From CAG-877 sp045125935 (GTDB lineage: Bacteria; Bacillota_I; Bacilli_A; RF39; UBA660), in assembly GCA_045125935.1 (NCBI GenBank), contig JBGVNW010000002.1, forward strand, positions 16,670 to 80,669: a DNA stretch of 64,000 nucleotides, written 5' to 3'. A model generated the notes under the pieces. The model saw only the letters and a program-made list of their open reading frames with translations, searched no databases and had not been told where the DNA came from. Positions 27,401 through 35,343 of this stretch are shown one piece after another (position 1 is the first letter of the stretch; each line of letters starts with the position of its first letter). Position numbers and translations under genes: made by a program.

Positions 27401-28965
27401 AATCAGAAAATATATCAATTGAACAGTTATGGTTAGATAGAATACCTAATGTCATTTATACTGAAGAATTAAAAGCAAAATATGGTTGGAAAACGCAAAA
27501 GAATAATATTGTCCCAATCATTGGAGAGTATGATGACCCTGACAATCAACGTCAAAATGTTTTAACAATGCCAATCTCAAATGGTGGAAATGCAATTGTT
27601 TTTGGAGCAGCCGGTAGTGGTAAAGAATTAATGCTTACTTCAATTGTTTATTCAGCAATCACAACTCACGATTCGAATGAAATTAACTTCTATATTTTAG
27701 ACTTTGGAGCAGAAACATTAGGTATGTTTAGAAATGCACCACATGTTGGAGAAGTATTATTATCAAGTGAAAGCGAAAAAATAGGTAATTTGTTAAAGAT
27801 GATTACTCAGATAGCTGAAGAAAGAAAAAAATTGTTCTTAGATTATAATGGTTCTTATGATTTCTATATTAATCATGGAGGAAAACAAATTCCATTAATA
27901 GTAATAATGATTAATAATATTGAAGGATTTATGGAACTATACCCTGATTATGAAGACATAATTGGTCAATTAACAAGAGAATGTCCAAAATATGGTATTA
28001 GCTTTATTGTAAGTACCAATGGGCCAAATACAATGAGATATAGATTACGTCAAAACTTTGCTCAAAACATTGTTTTACAATTTAATGACCCGAGTGATTA
28101 TGCTAGTGTTATTCCTGGAGTAAGAAAAAAGGAACCATCAAAAAACTTTGGTCGTGGATTAATTGGATTAGATGGAATCTATGAATTCCAAACAGCTTTA
28201 CCATTTAGAGAAGAAAGATTATCTGATTATATAAAAGTTGTCTGTCTTAAATTAAACGAAATTTGTACTTATAAAGCAAAGAAGATTCCAATTTTACCAT
28301 CAGTAGTAACAGCCGAAGATGTAATTTCATCTCTAAGAGGTTTAACAAGAATTCCAGTTGGAATTACAAAGGAAACACTAGAAATTGCTACAATGAGTCT
28401 AAAGAAAGGTATCTTCAATATAACAGGAGAAGATATTTCAATAGCCGGACCATTTGTAACTGGAGTAATTAAGATGATTACTAAAATTCCAAGTACAAAG
28501 TGTATGGTCTTAGATGCCGCTGAAATACTTGGTGAAGATATCCCTGCAAATATTGAACATGATAATGGAAATTGCACAAATGGCCTTGAAAAATTAATGA
28601 ATCTACCACAAGATGATACTACAACAGTTTGTGTAATAACAGGTATAGGAAGTCTTCTAGCAAAGATGGATATTACTAAAAAAGGTGAATTTACTGACTA
28701 TATAGATAAGAAAGTCAAAGAAGAAAAAATAAGAGTTGTCCTTGTGGATGTCATTGACAACATTAAGAGTATAGGATACGATGCTTGGTACAAGGGAAAT
28801 ACTGACCTAGCAGAAGGTGTTTGGATTGGAAATGGAATTTCAAATCAATTTACATTCAAAATATCTACAAACTCGAGAATCTTAAGACAAGAATTAGAGC
28901 CAAACTTTGGATATATAATTGAAAAAGGAAAGGCTTATGTTATAAAATTATTATCAAATGAATAG
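24409..28965 (+). CDS. essC: Type VII secretion system ATPase EssC-like
   Basis: A 1518-residue membrane-anchored FtsK/SpoIIIE ATPase, the motor of Bacillota type VII (ESX/WXG100) secretion. GTG start with a GGGGTG site. N-terminal FHA-like domains (about 1-200; VSKQQAKL, DLNSRYGTYAN), two TM helices near 265-310, then ATPase domain 1 with Walker A GMTGSGKSEF and Walker B-like IIISDEFAEL, domain 2 with GAAGSGKELM, and a degenerate third. Length and order match EssC/YukBA. YukD-like and two small genes follow, but EssA, EssB and EsaA homologues are not here. Confidence 0.93.
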   Translation: MIVRLIKKTKIYNFTLPNEISGNYWITDNDYLGNVRNLINVEEYEGQWKIKSDFETKIMSGENEVESAILKEYSLYFLKINTDNEYVILYCSPTLDYSIKRLRLKGDCEIIIGNDVNANINYNYPLVSKQQAKLIYSSGKWIVQDLNSRYGTYANNFAISTANLEYGDIIFIMGLKIILMQNGIIINQIGNLVNYDSTVFSEEYSLIQRQTEMDNPDEETIEFYKEDDYFYRAPRFKTKIEPVNINIDSPPGKVEEDKTPLIYTIGPMLSMATMSASTGITAMNNVLEGKTDFKDVAPTIISSLVMLSTMLLWPMLSKAYQRRQTKKSEVVRQKKYSEYIKEKRVQIQTEMKTQRQILIDNYLPLQETKEIIFSKKRNLWEREIDQADFLDLRLGIGTTELEGNVSFPQEHFSLTNDNLLEEVYKLGAESRMIENVPISLSFVNNNITAIIGNAANKQQFIDGLILQMLTYHSYDDLKLVILTNQKNAAKWEYLKVAPHCWNNDKSFRYYATNIDEAKEISLNLEQELQARKYKDVNGNRELNDADYKRYRPYYVLITDDYKLIREIEIVKDVADLPINVGFSLVVISPRLVNIPNECKTFISIGDKKSGVFENELVSNKQKEFIADVDPTLNMYECCKFLANIPIDIEKEHQSLPNSVTFLEMYNVGMVEQLNILSRWKNSDPTKSLSTSIGYDKTRELFKLDLHEKAHGPHGLIAGMTGSGKSEFIISYILSMAINYHPYEVSFVLIDYKGGGLTGAFENKETGMKLPHLAGTITNLDTVEMNRSLASIQSELRKRQRLFNEARDKLNESTIDIYKYQSLFRKGLVEKPISHLIIISDEFAELKDQRPEFMDQLISTARIGRSLGVHLILATQKPAGVVNDQIWSNAKFRVCLKVQDKSDSMDMIKCPDAASLKQAGRFYLQVGYNELFAQGQAAWAGAQYYPTEKRKKKVDQSITIVDNTGNTIKSLDNKQNEIQVASKGEEVTSIIKYIVEEAKSENISIEQLWLDRIPNVIYTEELKAKYGWKTQKNNIVPIIGEYDDPDNQRQNVLTMPISNGGNAIVFGAAGSGKELMLTSIVYSAITTHDSNEINFYILDFGAETLGMFRNAPHVGEVLLSSESEKIGNLLKMITQIAEERKKLFLDYNGSYDFYINHGGKQIPLIVIMINNIEGFMELYPDYEDIIGQLTRECPKYGISFIVSTNGPNTMRYRLRQNFAQNIVLQFNDPSDYASVIPGVRKKEPSKNFGRGLIGLDGIYEFQTALPFREERLSDYIKVVCLKLNEICTYKAKKIPILPSVVTAEDVISSLRGLTRIPVGITKETLEIATMSLKKGIFNITGEDISIAGPFVTGVIKMITKIPSTKCMVLDAAEILGEDIPANIEHDNGNCTNGLEKLMNLPQDDTTTVCVITGIGSLLAKMDITKKGEFTDYIDKKVKEEKIRVVLVDVIDNIKSIGYDAWYKGNTDLAEGVWIGNGISNQFTFKISTNSRILRQELEPNFGYIIEKGKAYVIKLLSNE

Positions 28966-28976
28966 GGTGATTATTT

Positions 28977-29231
28977 ATGAATAATAAAATATTAATAGGT
29001 CTTTATATACCTTTAATCGAAAAAAGTTATGATATATATATTCCTGTTAATAAGAAAATAGGAACCATAAAAAAACTAATCGAAGATGGCTTAGTAGAAC
29101 TTACTGATAATAGTTATGAAATAAAAGAAGATTCTAATTTTTATAGTAAAGATAATGGTCAAATATATGATGTAAATAAAACTGTTCGTGAAACAGATTT
29201 AAAAAATGGATCTAAAATCATACTAATTTAG
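28977..29231 (+). CDS. YukD/EsaB-like ubiquitin-fold protein
   Basis: An 84-residue protein 11 bases after essC. KSYDIYIPVNKKIGTIKKLI and the closing DLKNGSKIILI match the beta-grasp pattern of YukD/EsaB, a cytoplasmic component or regulator of type VII secretion. Normal length. A GGGTGA site precedes the start. Confidence 0.8.
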   Translation: MNNKILIGLYIPLIEKSYDIYIPVNKKIGTIKKLIEDGLVELTDNSYEIKEDSNFYSKDNGQIYDVNKTVRETDLKNGSKIILI

Positions 29232-29240
29232 GAGGTATTT

Positions 29241-29468
29241 ATGTCAGAATATAATCAATATGTTGATGCAGTAAATAAAATATTTGAATATATAGAAAAT
29301 CTTAAATTGGCAATAATTGATCAAGATAATCTTTCAGCAATAGAAAATATTGAGTCTTATAAACAAATCGTTGTTGCGAATGCAAAATTATTTTCTTCAA
29401 CAGCACCAACACAAAATCAAACAATTTATGACTTGGATGATATAGAGGAGGCTGAATACGATGATTAA
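29241..29468 (+). CDS. Small helical protein of the type VII locus, 75 aa
   Basis: A 75-residue acidic helical protein beginning MSEYNQYVDAVNKIFEYIEN and ending with an acidic tail (DLDDIEEAEYDD). It has no WXG motif. Placement between YukD-like and a second small helical gene, with GGAGG and an 8-base overlap to the next gene, suggests a WXG100-like or adaptor/targeting partner of the secretion system. Family not recognised. Confidence 0.6.
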   Translation: MSEYNQYVDAVNKIFEYIENLKLAIIDQDNLSAIENIESYKQIVVANAKLFSSTAPTQNQTIYDLDDIEEAEYDD

Positions 29469-29679
29469 TGAAATGAGTTATGAAGAGATTCTAGCCGCAT
29501 CACAAGATATGAAAAATTGCTGTAGAATTATAACATCCTTAATTGAAGGAAAAAATACACCTGATTTAGAAGAATTTGTATCAAGTGTAGAAAACTATAC
29601 AAAATATCTAGATAGTACAATTGAATTAATGACAGCAGCAGATAAAGCCTTAAAAGATTTAATTGAATTAAAAAAATAG
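29461..29679 (+). CDS. Small helical protein of the type VII locus, 72 aa
   Basis: A 72-residue helical protein starting inside the previous gene (8-base overlap, GAGGAGG site). It has a cysteine pair (NCCRII) and a heptad-like C-terminal half (VENYTKYLDSTIELMTAADKAL). The size suits a WXG100-type or Lap-like heterodimer with the 75-aa neighbour, but there is no WXG. Last gene before a bidirectional terminator. Confidence 0.58.
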   Translation: MINEMSYEEILAASQDMKNCCRIITSLIEGKNTPDLEEFVSSVENYTKYLDSTIELMTAADKALKDLIELKK

Positions 29680-29703
29680 AGCTTTCCTATGAAAGCTCTT
29701 TTA
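29678..29703. terminator. Bidirectional terminator after the type VII locus
   Basis: AGAGCTTTC/GAAAGCTCT stem with CTAT loop; it overlaps the stops of both converging genes. Confidence 0.85.
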
Positions 29704-30757
29704 TGTACTTATTAATAGATATATTTGGAAAATAATATTTAATAATGCCTATATAATCACACCCATTTTTAGCAATTTCATTGGCACCATAAATACTAAG
29801 TCCCATAAAATGTCCCCAACCTTTATTTATAAATTTAATATGATCTTTATTAATAATAATATTTAAAAGACGAGATTTTAAGCCAAGTAGTTTAATTAAA
29901 TCTTCCCCAATAAAAACAGAATTATCAATTTGCAACTTATTAATAAAACCATCTTCATCCATATCAATTACCCTAAATTCACTATCCGGAGTAATATTAG
30001 TGTGTAGTATTTTACTAAGCTCTAAATATGTATAATCTTTGATATTTATATAATATGGAGCTGTTAAATCCCATAGACTAGTAACGCTTGATAAATATTC
30101 ATATTTTGAGGAATTAATAGTTTTACCATCGTTTGAATAATGTATAAAAGGAAGCGTATAATACTGATTATAACTAGTAAATAAGCAATCAGTCGAATCA
30201 ATAGCTAAAGTCAATAATTTATAAATTTCTTCATAGTTATTAATCCAAGAAAGCTTATAATATGATATTGGCCTATACGAGCAAAAATCATTAAATGCCA
30301 TAATTATGCGCTTTTCACTCATTTCTTTAAAGGCAAAAGATCGATATAGTACACATAAAGCCTTTAAAGTTTCAAGCTCAAGTCCAGGAATGTAAATGGA
30401 TGCTAAGACACCAAGTAAATATTCTTTTAAAGTTATTTCAATTAGAATATCATTATCAAGCTTAACAGTAATAAAATAATGGTCATTAGAGTAATAAAGT
30501 TTTTCACTTAAAACTTCTATTTCTTCACTACTCCCAGTAATATCAAGACTCTTAACTACAATTCCATCTATAACTAAATAGACCTTATTTCCATTATAAT
30601 CAATACCATTATTTTTAATAAAATTTTTAGTTCGTCTTGTCATTTCTTTATCGCTAGACTTTAAACTCAATTCTTTTGAAAACTCATAAGTCATTGTTAA
30701 ATATAAGTATAAAATATCTTCAAGTCCATTATTTCTAATTTCATATTTATAAAACAT
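29687..30757 (-). CDS. SpoIID/LytB domain protein, catalytic motif altered
   Basis: About 356 residues with a SpoIID-like region: LKEYLLGVLASIYIPG...LKALCVLYRSFA corresponds to the family's LxxYLxGVVAAEMP...LKAQAVAARTYA, and GWGHFMGLSIYGANEIAKNG to GxGHGVGMSQYGAxxMA. SpoIID is a peptidoglycan lytic transglycosylase, but the catalytic Glu of AAEMP is missing here. A longer frame to 30850 adds a hydrophobic N-terminus, but that stretch is the translated terminator of the upstream gene; AGGTGA before ATG at 30757 is preferred. It may be a binding rather than cutting protein. Confidence 0.7.
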   Translation of the reverse strand: MFYKYEIRNNGLEDILYLYLTMTYEFSKELSLKSSDKEMTRRTKNFIKNNGIDYNGNKVYLVIDGIVVKSLDITGSSEEIEVLSEKLYYSNDHYFITVKLDNDILIEITLKEYLLGVLASIYIPGLELETLKALCVLYRSFAFKEMSEKRIIMAFNDFCSYRPISYYKLSWINNYEEIYKLLTLAIDSTDCLFTSYNQYYTLPFIHYSNDGKTINSSKYEYLSSVTSLWDLTAPYYINIKDYTYLELSKILHTNITPDSEFRVIDMDEDGFINKLQIDNSVFIGEDLIKLLGLKSRLLNIIINKDHIKFINKGWGHFMGLSIYGANEIAKNGCDYIGIIKYYFPNISINKYIKELS

Positions 30758-30803
30758 ATTATCACCTAAAATTAGTATGATAATAATAAAGGAAAATATA
30801 CAA

Positions 30804-30842
30804 AAAAAGAACTTAAAATTCAAAATATTTAAGTTCTTTTTT
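30804..30842 (-). terminator. Terminator of the phospholipase-like gene
   Basis: On the minus strand, AAAAAGAACTTAAA pairs with TTTAAGTTCTTTTT around the stop codon at 30813, followed by T. Confidence 0.75.
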
Positions 30843-31784
30843 ATCATCACAATCTAAACCAGTAACATAACTCTTATTAGTAAATATTTTTTCCAAGTCT
30901 ATATCTTTTCCATTAATATAGTCAAAACTAGCACAAACAAGTACTTTTGTCGCTTTTAAAGATTTTAAGTATAAATCAAGGAAACTTTCTTTACTTGTAT
31001 TTTTATATACACAAGGATTTCTCCAAGTTCTATGATCTTCATTTAAAAAATTATGTCTATCTACTAGTGGATAGTTATAACTAATGGCTTCGAATCTAAA
31101 TGTCTTTCGACTAGTAAATGTATCAATAAGTTTATAAAAGAATTTTTTAATACCATAAGGATCTCGCCTGAATAAAACTAAATCAGTTTTCATTTGTTTT
31201 AATGATTTATAATAGACCTTATCCATTTTTTTAAGTCCAAAAGTCTTATCAAAAGTATAATTAATAGTTTTATTTAAATTAGTAGAAAATGGTCTTGTAT
31301 CAAAACAAAACTTACCTAATTTAAATTTATATGGATTAGTATTTTCTCTACGTCTAACCATATCATTATCTAAGAAAGCTTCCATAAAAGCATGAACATT
31401 ATTATACTTATAAGTAGCTTTGTTATTTCTATCAAAGCAACCAGTTTTATAATAAACATAAGGATGTATAGTAGAATCTAGTTCATAATGACAGATAAGT
31501 CCAATTAAAAATGAACAAACATCGGAATCATTACCTAAATCATTATCTTTAATATAATTGATTAAATTAACAAAAAAAGCTTGACTCTTATTTCGATGAA
31601 AATATTTAGAAAATTTTCTAATTTTTCTTCCAGGAAATACACTAAATAGATTATAAAACATCAATGAATCCATACTTTGTCCAAACATTTTTAACCTTGT
31701 AGATGAAACCTTATCTTTTATATTTTTTGGTAGTATATCATACACATCATTTGCAAAATAAGAATGAACAATTGTAGCCGGCAT
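30813..31784 (-). CDS. Zinc-dependent phospholipase C family protein
   Basis: A 323-residue protein of the Zn_dep_PLPC type: the N-terminal MPATIVHSYFANDVYDILP and the helix GLICHYELDSTIHPYVYY carry the histidine/aspartate pattern of this family. No signal peptide, so it is probably cytoplasmic; members of this branch have no established substrate. GGGGG precedes the ATG. The region 31785-31929 is a divergent promoter shared with the Abi_2 gene. Confidence 0.8.
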   Translation of the reverse strand: MPATIVHSYFANDVYDILPKNIKDKVSSTRLKMFGQSMDSLMFYNLFSVFPGRKIRKFSKYFHRNKSQAFFVNLINYIKDNDLGNDSDVCSFLIGLICHYELDSTIHPYVYYKTGCFDRNNKATYKYNNVHAFMEAFLDNDMVRRRENTNPYKFKLGKFCFDTRPFSTNLNKTINYTFDKTFGLKKMDKVYYKSLKQMKTDLVLFRRDPYGIKKFFYKLIDTFTSRKTFRFEAISYNYPLVDRHNFLNEDHRTWRNPCVYKNTSKESFLDLYLKSLKATKVLVCASFDYINGKDIDLEKIFTNKSYVTGLDCDDKKELKYFEF

Positions 31785-31929
31785 AAATTTCCCCCTCTCT
31801 TCATATAAATTATATGAATATTTAAACTGACTAAACTAATTAAATTATACCACATATTTTCATAATTTTTTCATACTTTTCACATACTTTTAATAAGATA
31901 GTGTGATATAATCAATACTAGGTGAGAAG

Positions 31930-32886
31930 ATGAGAGAAAAAAGATTTAAAACGTTGGATGAGCAAATTGAAATATTTAAGCACAAAGGCTTAATAATTGA
32001 GGATGAAAAGTATACCAAAGAAGTACTTTTAAGAGAAAATTATTTCTTTATAAATGGATATCGTCATTTATTCTTTAAGTCAGAACAAAAAAAGTCTTTT
32101 ATTGAAGGAACACGTTTTGAAGAACTATATAGTTTGTTTTTATTTGATCGTTCTTTTAGAAATATTCTATTTAAATATTTATTAGTAATCGAAAATAATT
32201 TAAAATCTATAACTTCATATCAACTATCTAAGAAATATGGGTATCGAGAAAGAGATTACTTAAAGGCCAAAAACTTTACACAAATTCCCGATCGACAAAG
32301 ACAAGTTAATGATTTATTAAAGAAAATGAAACGTCAAATAAGGGTTAATGGTCAGCAACATACAGCAACATCACATTATGCTTCTAACTACGGATATATT
32401 CCATTATGGATTTTAGTTAAGGTATTATCGTTTGGAATAGTAAGTGAAATGATTTCTATTTTAAAACCAGAAGATCAAAAGGATATTAGTGATATATATG
32501 GTATAGATACAAATGAATTTATTGACTATTTACCATTACTTGCTAACTACAGAAATTTATGTGCTCACGAAGATATTTTATATGAAAATAAAACACAAAA
32601 AGTAATTGATGATACTATTTACCATAAATTATTAAACATTCCTCGTGATGAAGATGGATATAAATATGGTAAAAATGATTTGTTCGCCTTAATAATAATT
32701 ATGAAACAAATGTTATCATATTCAGAATTTAAAAATATGACTTTAGAATTAGAAAATGTAATTCAAACTTTAAATTATAATTTAACAACTATAAAGATTG
32801 ACAAAGTTTTAGATAGAATGGGATTTCCATTAAATTGGACCGATCTTGCTAAAATAGAAAGGAGTTTAGATAATGAAGCAAAATAA
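31930..32886 (+). CDS. Abi_2 (AbiD/AbiF) family protein with HEPN motif
   Basis: A 318-residue Abi_2 family protein. KTLDEQIEIFKHKGLII, ENYFFINGYRHLF and the all-helical middle are typical, and RNLCAH gives the R-x4-H motif of HEPN RNases. Family members block phage by abortive infection. It has a TAGGTG site and overlaps the HtrA gene by 14 bases, an unusual chromosomal partnership for an Abi gene. No other defence genes are adjacent. Confidence 0.88.
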   Translation: MREKRFKTLDEQIEIFKHKGLIIEDEKYTKEVLLRENYFFINGYRHLFFKSEQKKSFIEGTRFEELYSLFLFDRSFRNILFKYLLVIENNLKSITSYQLSKKYGYRERDYLKAKNFTQIPDRQRQVNDLLKKMKRQIRVNGQQHTATSHYASNYGYIPLWILVKVLSFGIVSEMISILKPEDQKDISDIYGIDTNEFIDYLPLLANYRNLCAHEDILYENKTQKVIDDTIYHKLLNIPRDEDGYKYGKNDLFALIIIMKQMLSYSEFKNMTLELENVIQTLNYNLTTIKIDKVLDRMGFPLNWTDLAKIERSLDNEAK

Positions 32887-33982
32887 TAAAAATGACTTAA
32901 AATTAGTTGGAATAATTATATTTTCATTTGTAATCGGAGGAATAGTAACATTATCATTGTTAAAATGGACTCCGTTATTAAGTGAAGTAATTGGAAGCAG
33001 TAGTAACACAGTTATTACGAAAAATGGAACACAAATATATGAAAAGACTTCTCTAGCAGCTTCCGTAGAGAAAGTATATGATGCAGTAGTGGTAGTAAAA
33101 GGATATACAAGTAATCAGTTGGCATCAACTGGTACAGGTTTTGTTTACAAAGTTGATGATAATTATGGATATCTTTTAACAAATCACCATGTAATTGAAG
33201 ATATGGATGATGTAAATGTTGTAATGACAAATGACCAAGAGGTTGATGCTGTTGTATTAGGAAGTGATCAATATTTAGATTTAGCGGTATTACAAATTGC
33301 TAAAGAACATGTCACTTTAGTTTCAACAATCGGAAGTAGTGAAGAAATGAGTTTGGGAGATACAATATTTACAGTAGGCTCTCCAATGGGATATGATTAC
33401 CGTGGAAGTGTAACAGCAGGAATATTATCTGGAAAAGACCGTATGGTATCAGTTGCTGTGTCAAGTTCAAATAATGATTGGGTTATGCGAGTATTACAAA
33501 TTGATGCCTCAATTAATCCTGGAAATAGTGGAGGACCATTACTAAATGTTAATGGTGAAGTAATTGGAATTTGTTCATTAAAGCTTGTAGATGATGAAAT
33601 CGAAGGAATGGGCTTTGCAATCCCAATTGAGTATGCAATGAGTCATGCTGAAACTTTAGAAAATGGAGAAAGTATTGATTGGCCAGTATTAGGTGTTAGT
33701 ATGATTAATGTCTCAGATGGAACATATCGTTACTATGGTGTAAGTATCGATAAGTCAATTACTGAAGGTGTTGTTGTCTTAGAAGTAAATAAAGGTAGTG
33801 GTGCTGAAGAGGCTGGCCTTGAAAAAGGTGACGTAATTATTGCAATTGATGGCAACACAACAAAAGATAGTGCTTATTTAAGATATGAATTGTATCAACA
33901 TCAAGCTGGGGATACAATTGAAGTAACCTTTATTAGAAACAAAAAAGAACAAACAGTAAAAGTAAAATTAGGCTCTAACTAA
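32873..33982 (+). CDS. HtrA/DegP-like serine protease
   Basis: A 369-residue membrane-anchored trypsin-fold protease with a C-terminal PDZ domain. N-terminal anchor at about 11-30 (LVGIIIFSFVIGGIVTLSLL); catalytic His in LTNHHVIED, Asp in YLDLAVLQIA, Ser in NPGNSGGPLL; PDZ at about 285-365 (KGSGAEEAGLEKGDVIIAIDG). It handles misfolded exported proteins. AAAGGAG lies 9 bases before the ATG, inside the Abi_2 gene end. A terminator follows. Confidence 0.93.
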   Translation: MKQNNKNDLKLVGIIIFSFVIGGIVTLSLLKWTPLLSEVIGSSSNTVITKNGTQIYEKTSLAASVEKVYDAVVVVKGYTSNQLASTGTGFVYKVDDNYGYLLTNHHVIEDMDDVNVVMTNDQEVDAVVLGSDQYLDLAVLQIAKEHVTLVSTIGSSEEMSLGDTIFTVGSPMGYDYRGSVTAGILSGKDRMVSVAVSSSNNDWVMRVLQIDASINPGNSGGPLLNVNGEVIGICSLKLVDDEIEGMGFAIPIEYAMSHAETLENGESIDWPVLGVSMINVSDGTYRYYGVSIDKSITEGVVVLEVNKGSGAEEAGLEKGDVIIAIDGNTTKDSAYLRYELYQHQAGDTIEVTFIRNKKEQTVKVKLGSN

Positions 33983-33994
33983 GAGTCTTTTTTT
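33971..33994 (+). terminator. Terminator of the htrA-like gene
   Basis: GGCTCT/AGAGTC stem (one G-T pair), T run. Confidence 0.7.
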
Positions 33995-34007
33995 CTTGAG
34001 AATACTC

Positions 34008-34036
34008 TTTAATAAGTAATTTATAAATGTTATAAT
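34008..34036 (+). promoter_or_regulatory. Extended -10 promoter upstream of the 28-codon gene
   Basis: TGTTATAAT (TG at 34028, TATAAT 34031-34036) with TTTAAT 17 bases upstream. Confidence 0.6.
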
Positions 34037-34055
34037 GAAACTAGGAGATGAGTTT

Positions 34056-34142
34056 ATGATGAATCCGACTAATAACAATTTTTCTAGTAAGGGATACTTT
34101 GTTTTAGCATCTCATCATTTACATGTCTTAATAATCGATTAA
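34056..34142 (+). CDS. 28-aa peptide gene between promoter and terminator
   Basis: Two ATGs behind an AGGAG site open a 28-codon frame (MMNPTNNNFSSKGYFVLASH, then HLHVLIID) that stops in the first base of a strong hairpin terminator. The C-terminal half is hydrophobic with three histidines. The complete promoter-RBS-ORF-terminator unit of ~140 bases sits directly before prs. It could be a short membrane peptide, a leader peptide controlling prs by attenuation, or an sRNA with incidental coding. Confidence 0.5.
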   Translation: MMNPTNNNFSSKGYFVLASHHLHVLIID

Positions 34143-34169
34143 AAAGGAAGATTTAACTCTTCCTTTTTA
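34141..34169 (+). terminator. Terminator/attenuator before prs
   Basis: A perfect 11-bp stem AAAAAGGAAGA/TCTTCCTTTTT (34141-34151, 34158-34168) with a TTTAAC loop. prs begins only 22 bases later, so prs may be expressed by read-through. Confidence 0.85.
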
Positions 34170-34190
34170 TATTTATAGTGGGAGGTATAT

Positions 34191-35297
34191 ATGGAAAAAA
34201 ACAATCTACGTCTAATTGTAATGGACAACTTTTTAGACTTTGGTAAAAAAGTCGATGAACATCTAAAAAAAATGAGAGGTATCACTGATAAAGACTTTAG
34301 TTTTATTGTTCCAATAAGAATGAGTCGTTTTGCTAGTGGTGAAGCAAAAGCAGAAATATTAGAAAGTATTAGAGCAAAAGATGTATTTATTCTAACAGAT
34401 GTTATGAACCACAGTTGTACTTACAAAATGCATGGGTTTATTAATCATAAAAGCCCAGATGATCATTTTCAAGATTTAAAAAGAGTAATTTCTGCTATGG
34501 ATGGTGGGGCAGAAACAATTCACGTGATAATGCCATTCTTATATGAAAGCCGTCAACATAAAAGAAAGGGTAGAGAATCAATGGATAGTTCGATGGCTCT
34601 TCATGAACTTGAGCATATGGATGTAAATTCTATAATTACATTTGATGCACACGACCCTAATATAAGAAATGCATTACAACATTGTTCATTTGATAATTTA
34701 TACCCAACATATTCAATATTAAAAGATTTTATTGAAAACGAAAAAATAGACTTTGAAAATCTATTAGTAGTTAGTCCGGATACAGGTGCTGTTGATAGAG
34801 CAATTTACTATGCAGACATGTTAGGAACTGATGTTGGTATTTATCATAAAAGAAGAGACTATTCCAAGGTGGTAGATGGAAAAAATCCAATTGTTGCTCA
34901 CGAATACATGGGTGCAGATGTCAAAGATAAACACGTAATTATAGTTGATGATATGATAGCATCCGGTCAATCGATGTTAGATGTTGCAGAACAGTTAAAA
35001 GCAAGAGGTGCAAAAAATATTTATCTAATTGCATCCTACGCATTATTTAGTGATGGAGAGAAAAGTGTCGATGCCTTTAATGAAGCATACAAGAACAATA
35101 TCTTTACTAAATGTTATTCAAGTAATCTTTCATATGTACCAGAAGACGTTAGAAATCAAGAATGGTTTCATTTAGCAGACTGTTCTAAATATCTATCAAA
35201 GTTAATTAATACACTAAGTAATCATGAATCAATAAGTCAATTATTAAATAGTAAAGAAAAACTACTTGCTAAAATAGCAGAAGTAAAAGAAAAATAA
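34191..35297 (+). CDS. prs: Ribose-phosphate pyrophosphokinase
   Basis: A 368-residue PRPP synthase making PRPP from ribose 5-phosphate and ATP for nucleotide and histidine synthesis. The PRPP-binding loop VDDMIASGQSM (near residue 255), the FDAHDPNIRN region and the SGEAKAEI segment mark the family. It is about 50 residues longer than the usual ~315-residue enzyme, with insertions near residue 75 and in the C-terminal 60 residues; similar long forms occur in Mollicutes-related lineages. GGGAGG precedes the ATG. Ends at a strong terminator. Confidence 0.93.
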   Translation: MEKNNLRLIVMDNFLDFGKKVDEHLKKMRGITDKDFSFIVPIRMSRFASGEAKAEILESIRAKDVFILTDVMNHSCTYKMHGFINHKSPDDHFQDLKRVISAMDGGAETIHVIMPFLYESRQHKRKGRESMDSSMALHELEHMDVNSIITFDAHDPNIRNALQHCSFDNLYPTYSILKDFIENEKIDFENLLVVSPDTGAVDRAIYYADMLGTDVGIYHKRRDYSKVVDGKNPIVAHEYMGADVKDKHVIIVDDMIASGQSMLDVAEQLKARGAKNIYLIASYALFSDGEKSVDAFNEAYKNNIFTKCYSSNLSYVPEDVRNQEWFHLADCSKYLSKLINTLSNHESISQLLNSKEKLLAKIAEVKEK

Positions 35298-35336
35298 AAA
35301 GAGCCATATACTAGTTAATATAGTATATGGCTTTTA
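35297..35336. terminator. prs terminator
   Basis: AGCCATATACT/AGTATATGGCT stem, then TTTT. The structured RNA on the other strand ends just beyond it. Confidence 0.9.
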
Positions 35337-35343
35337 ATATAAA

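Noticed and set aside
29241..29679. WXG100 secretion substrates
   Set aside because: Size and helicity fit, but neither protein has a WXG turn; listed only as locus-associated helical proteins.
30758..30850. Hydrophobic N-terminal anchor for the SpoIID-like protein
   Set aside because: The hydrophobic residues come from translating the upstream gene's terminator T run; AGGTGA sits before ATG 30757.
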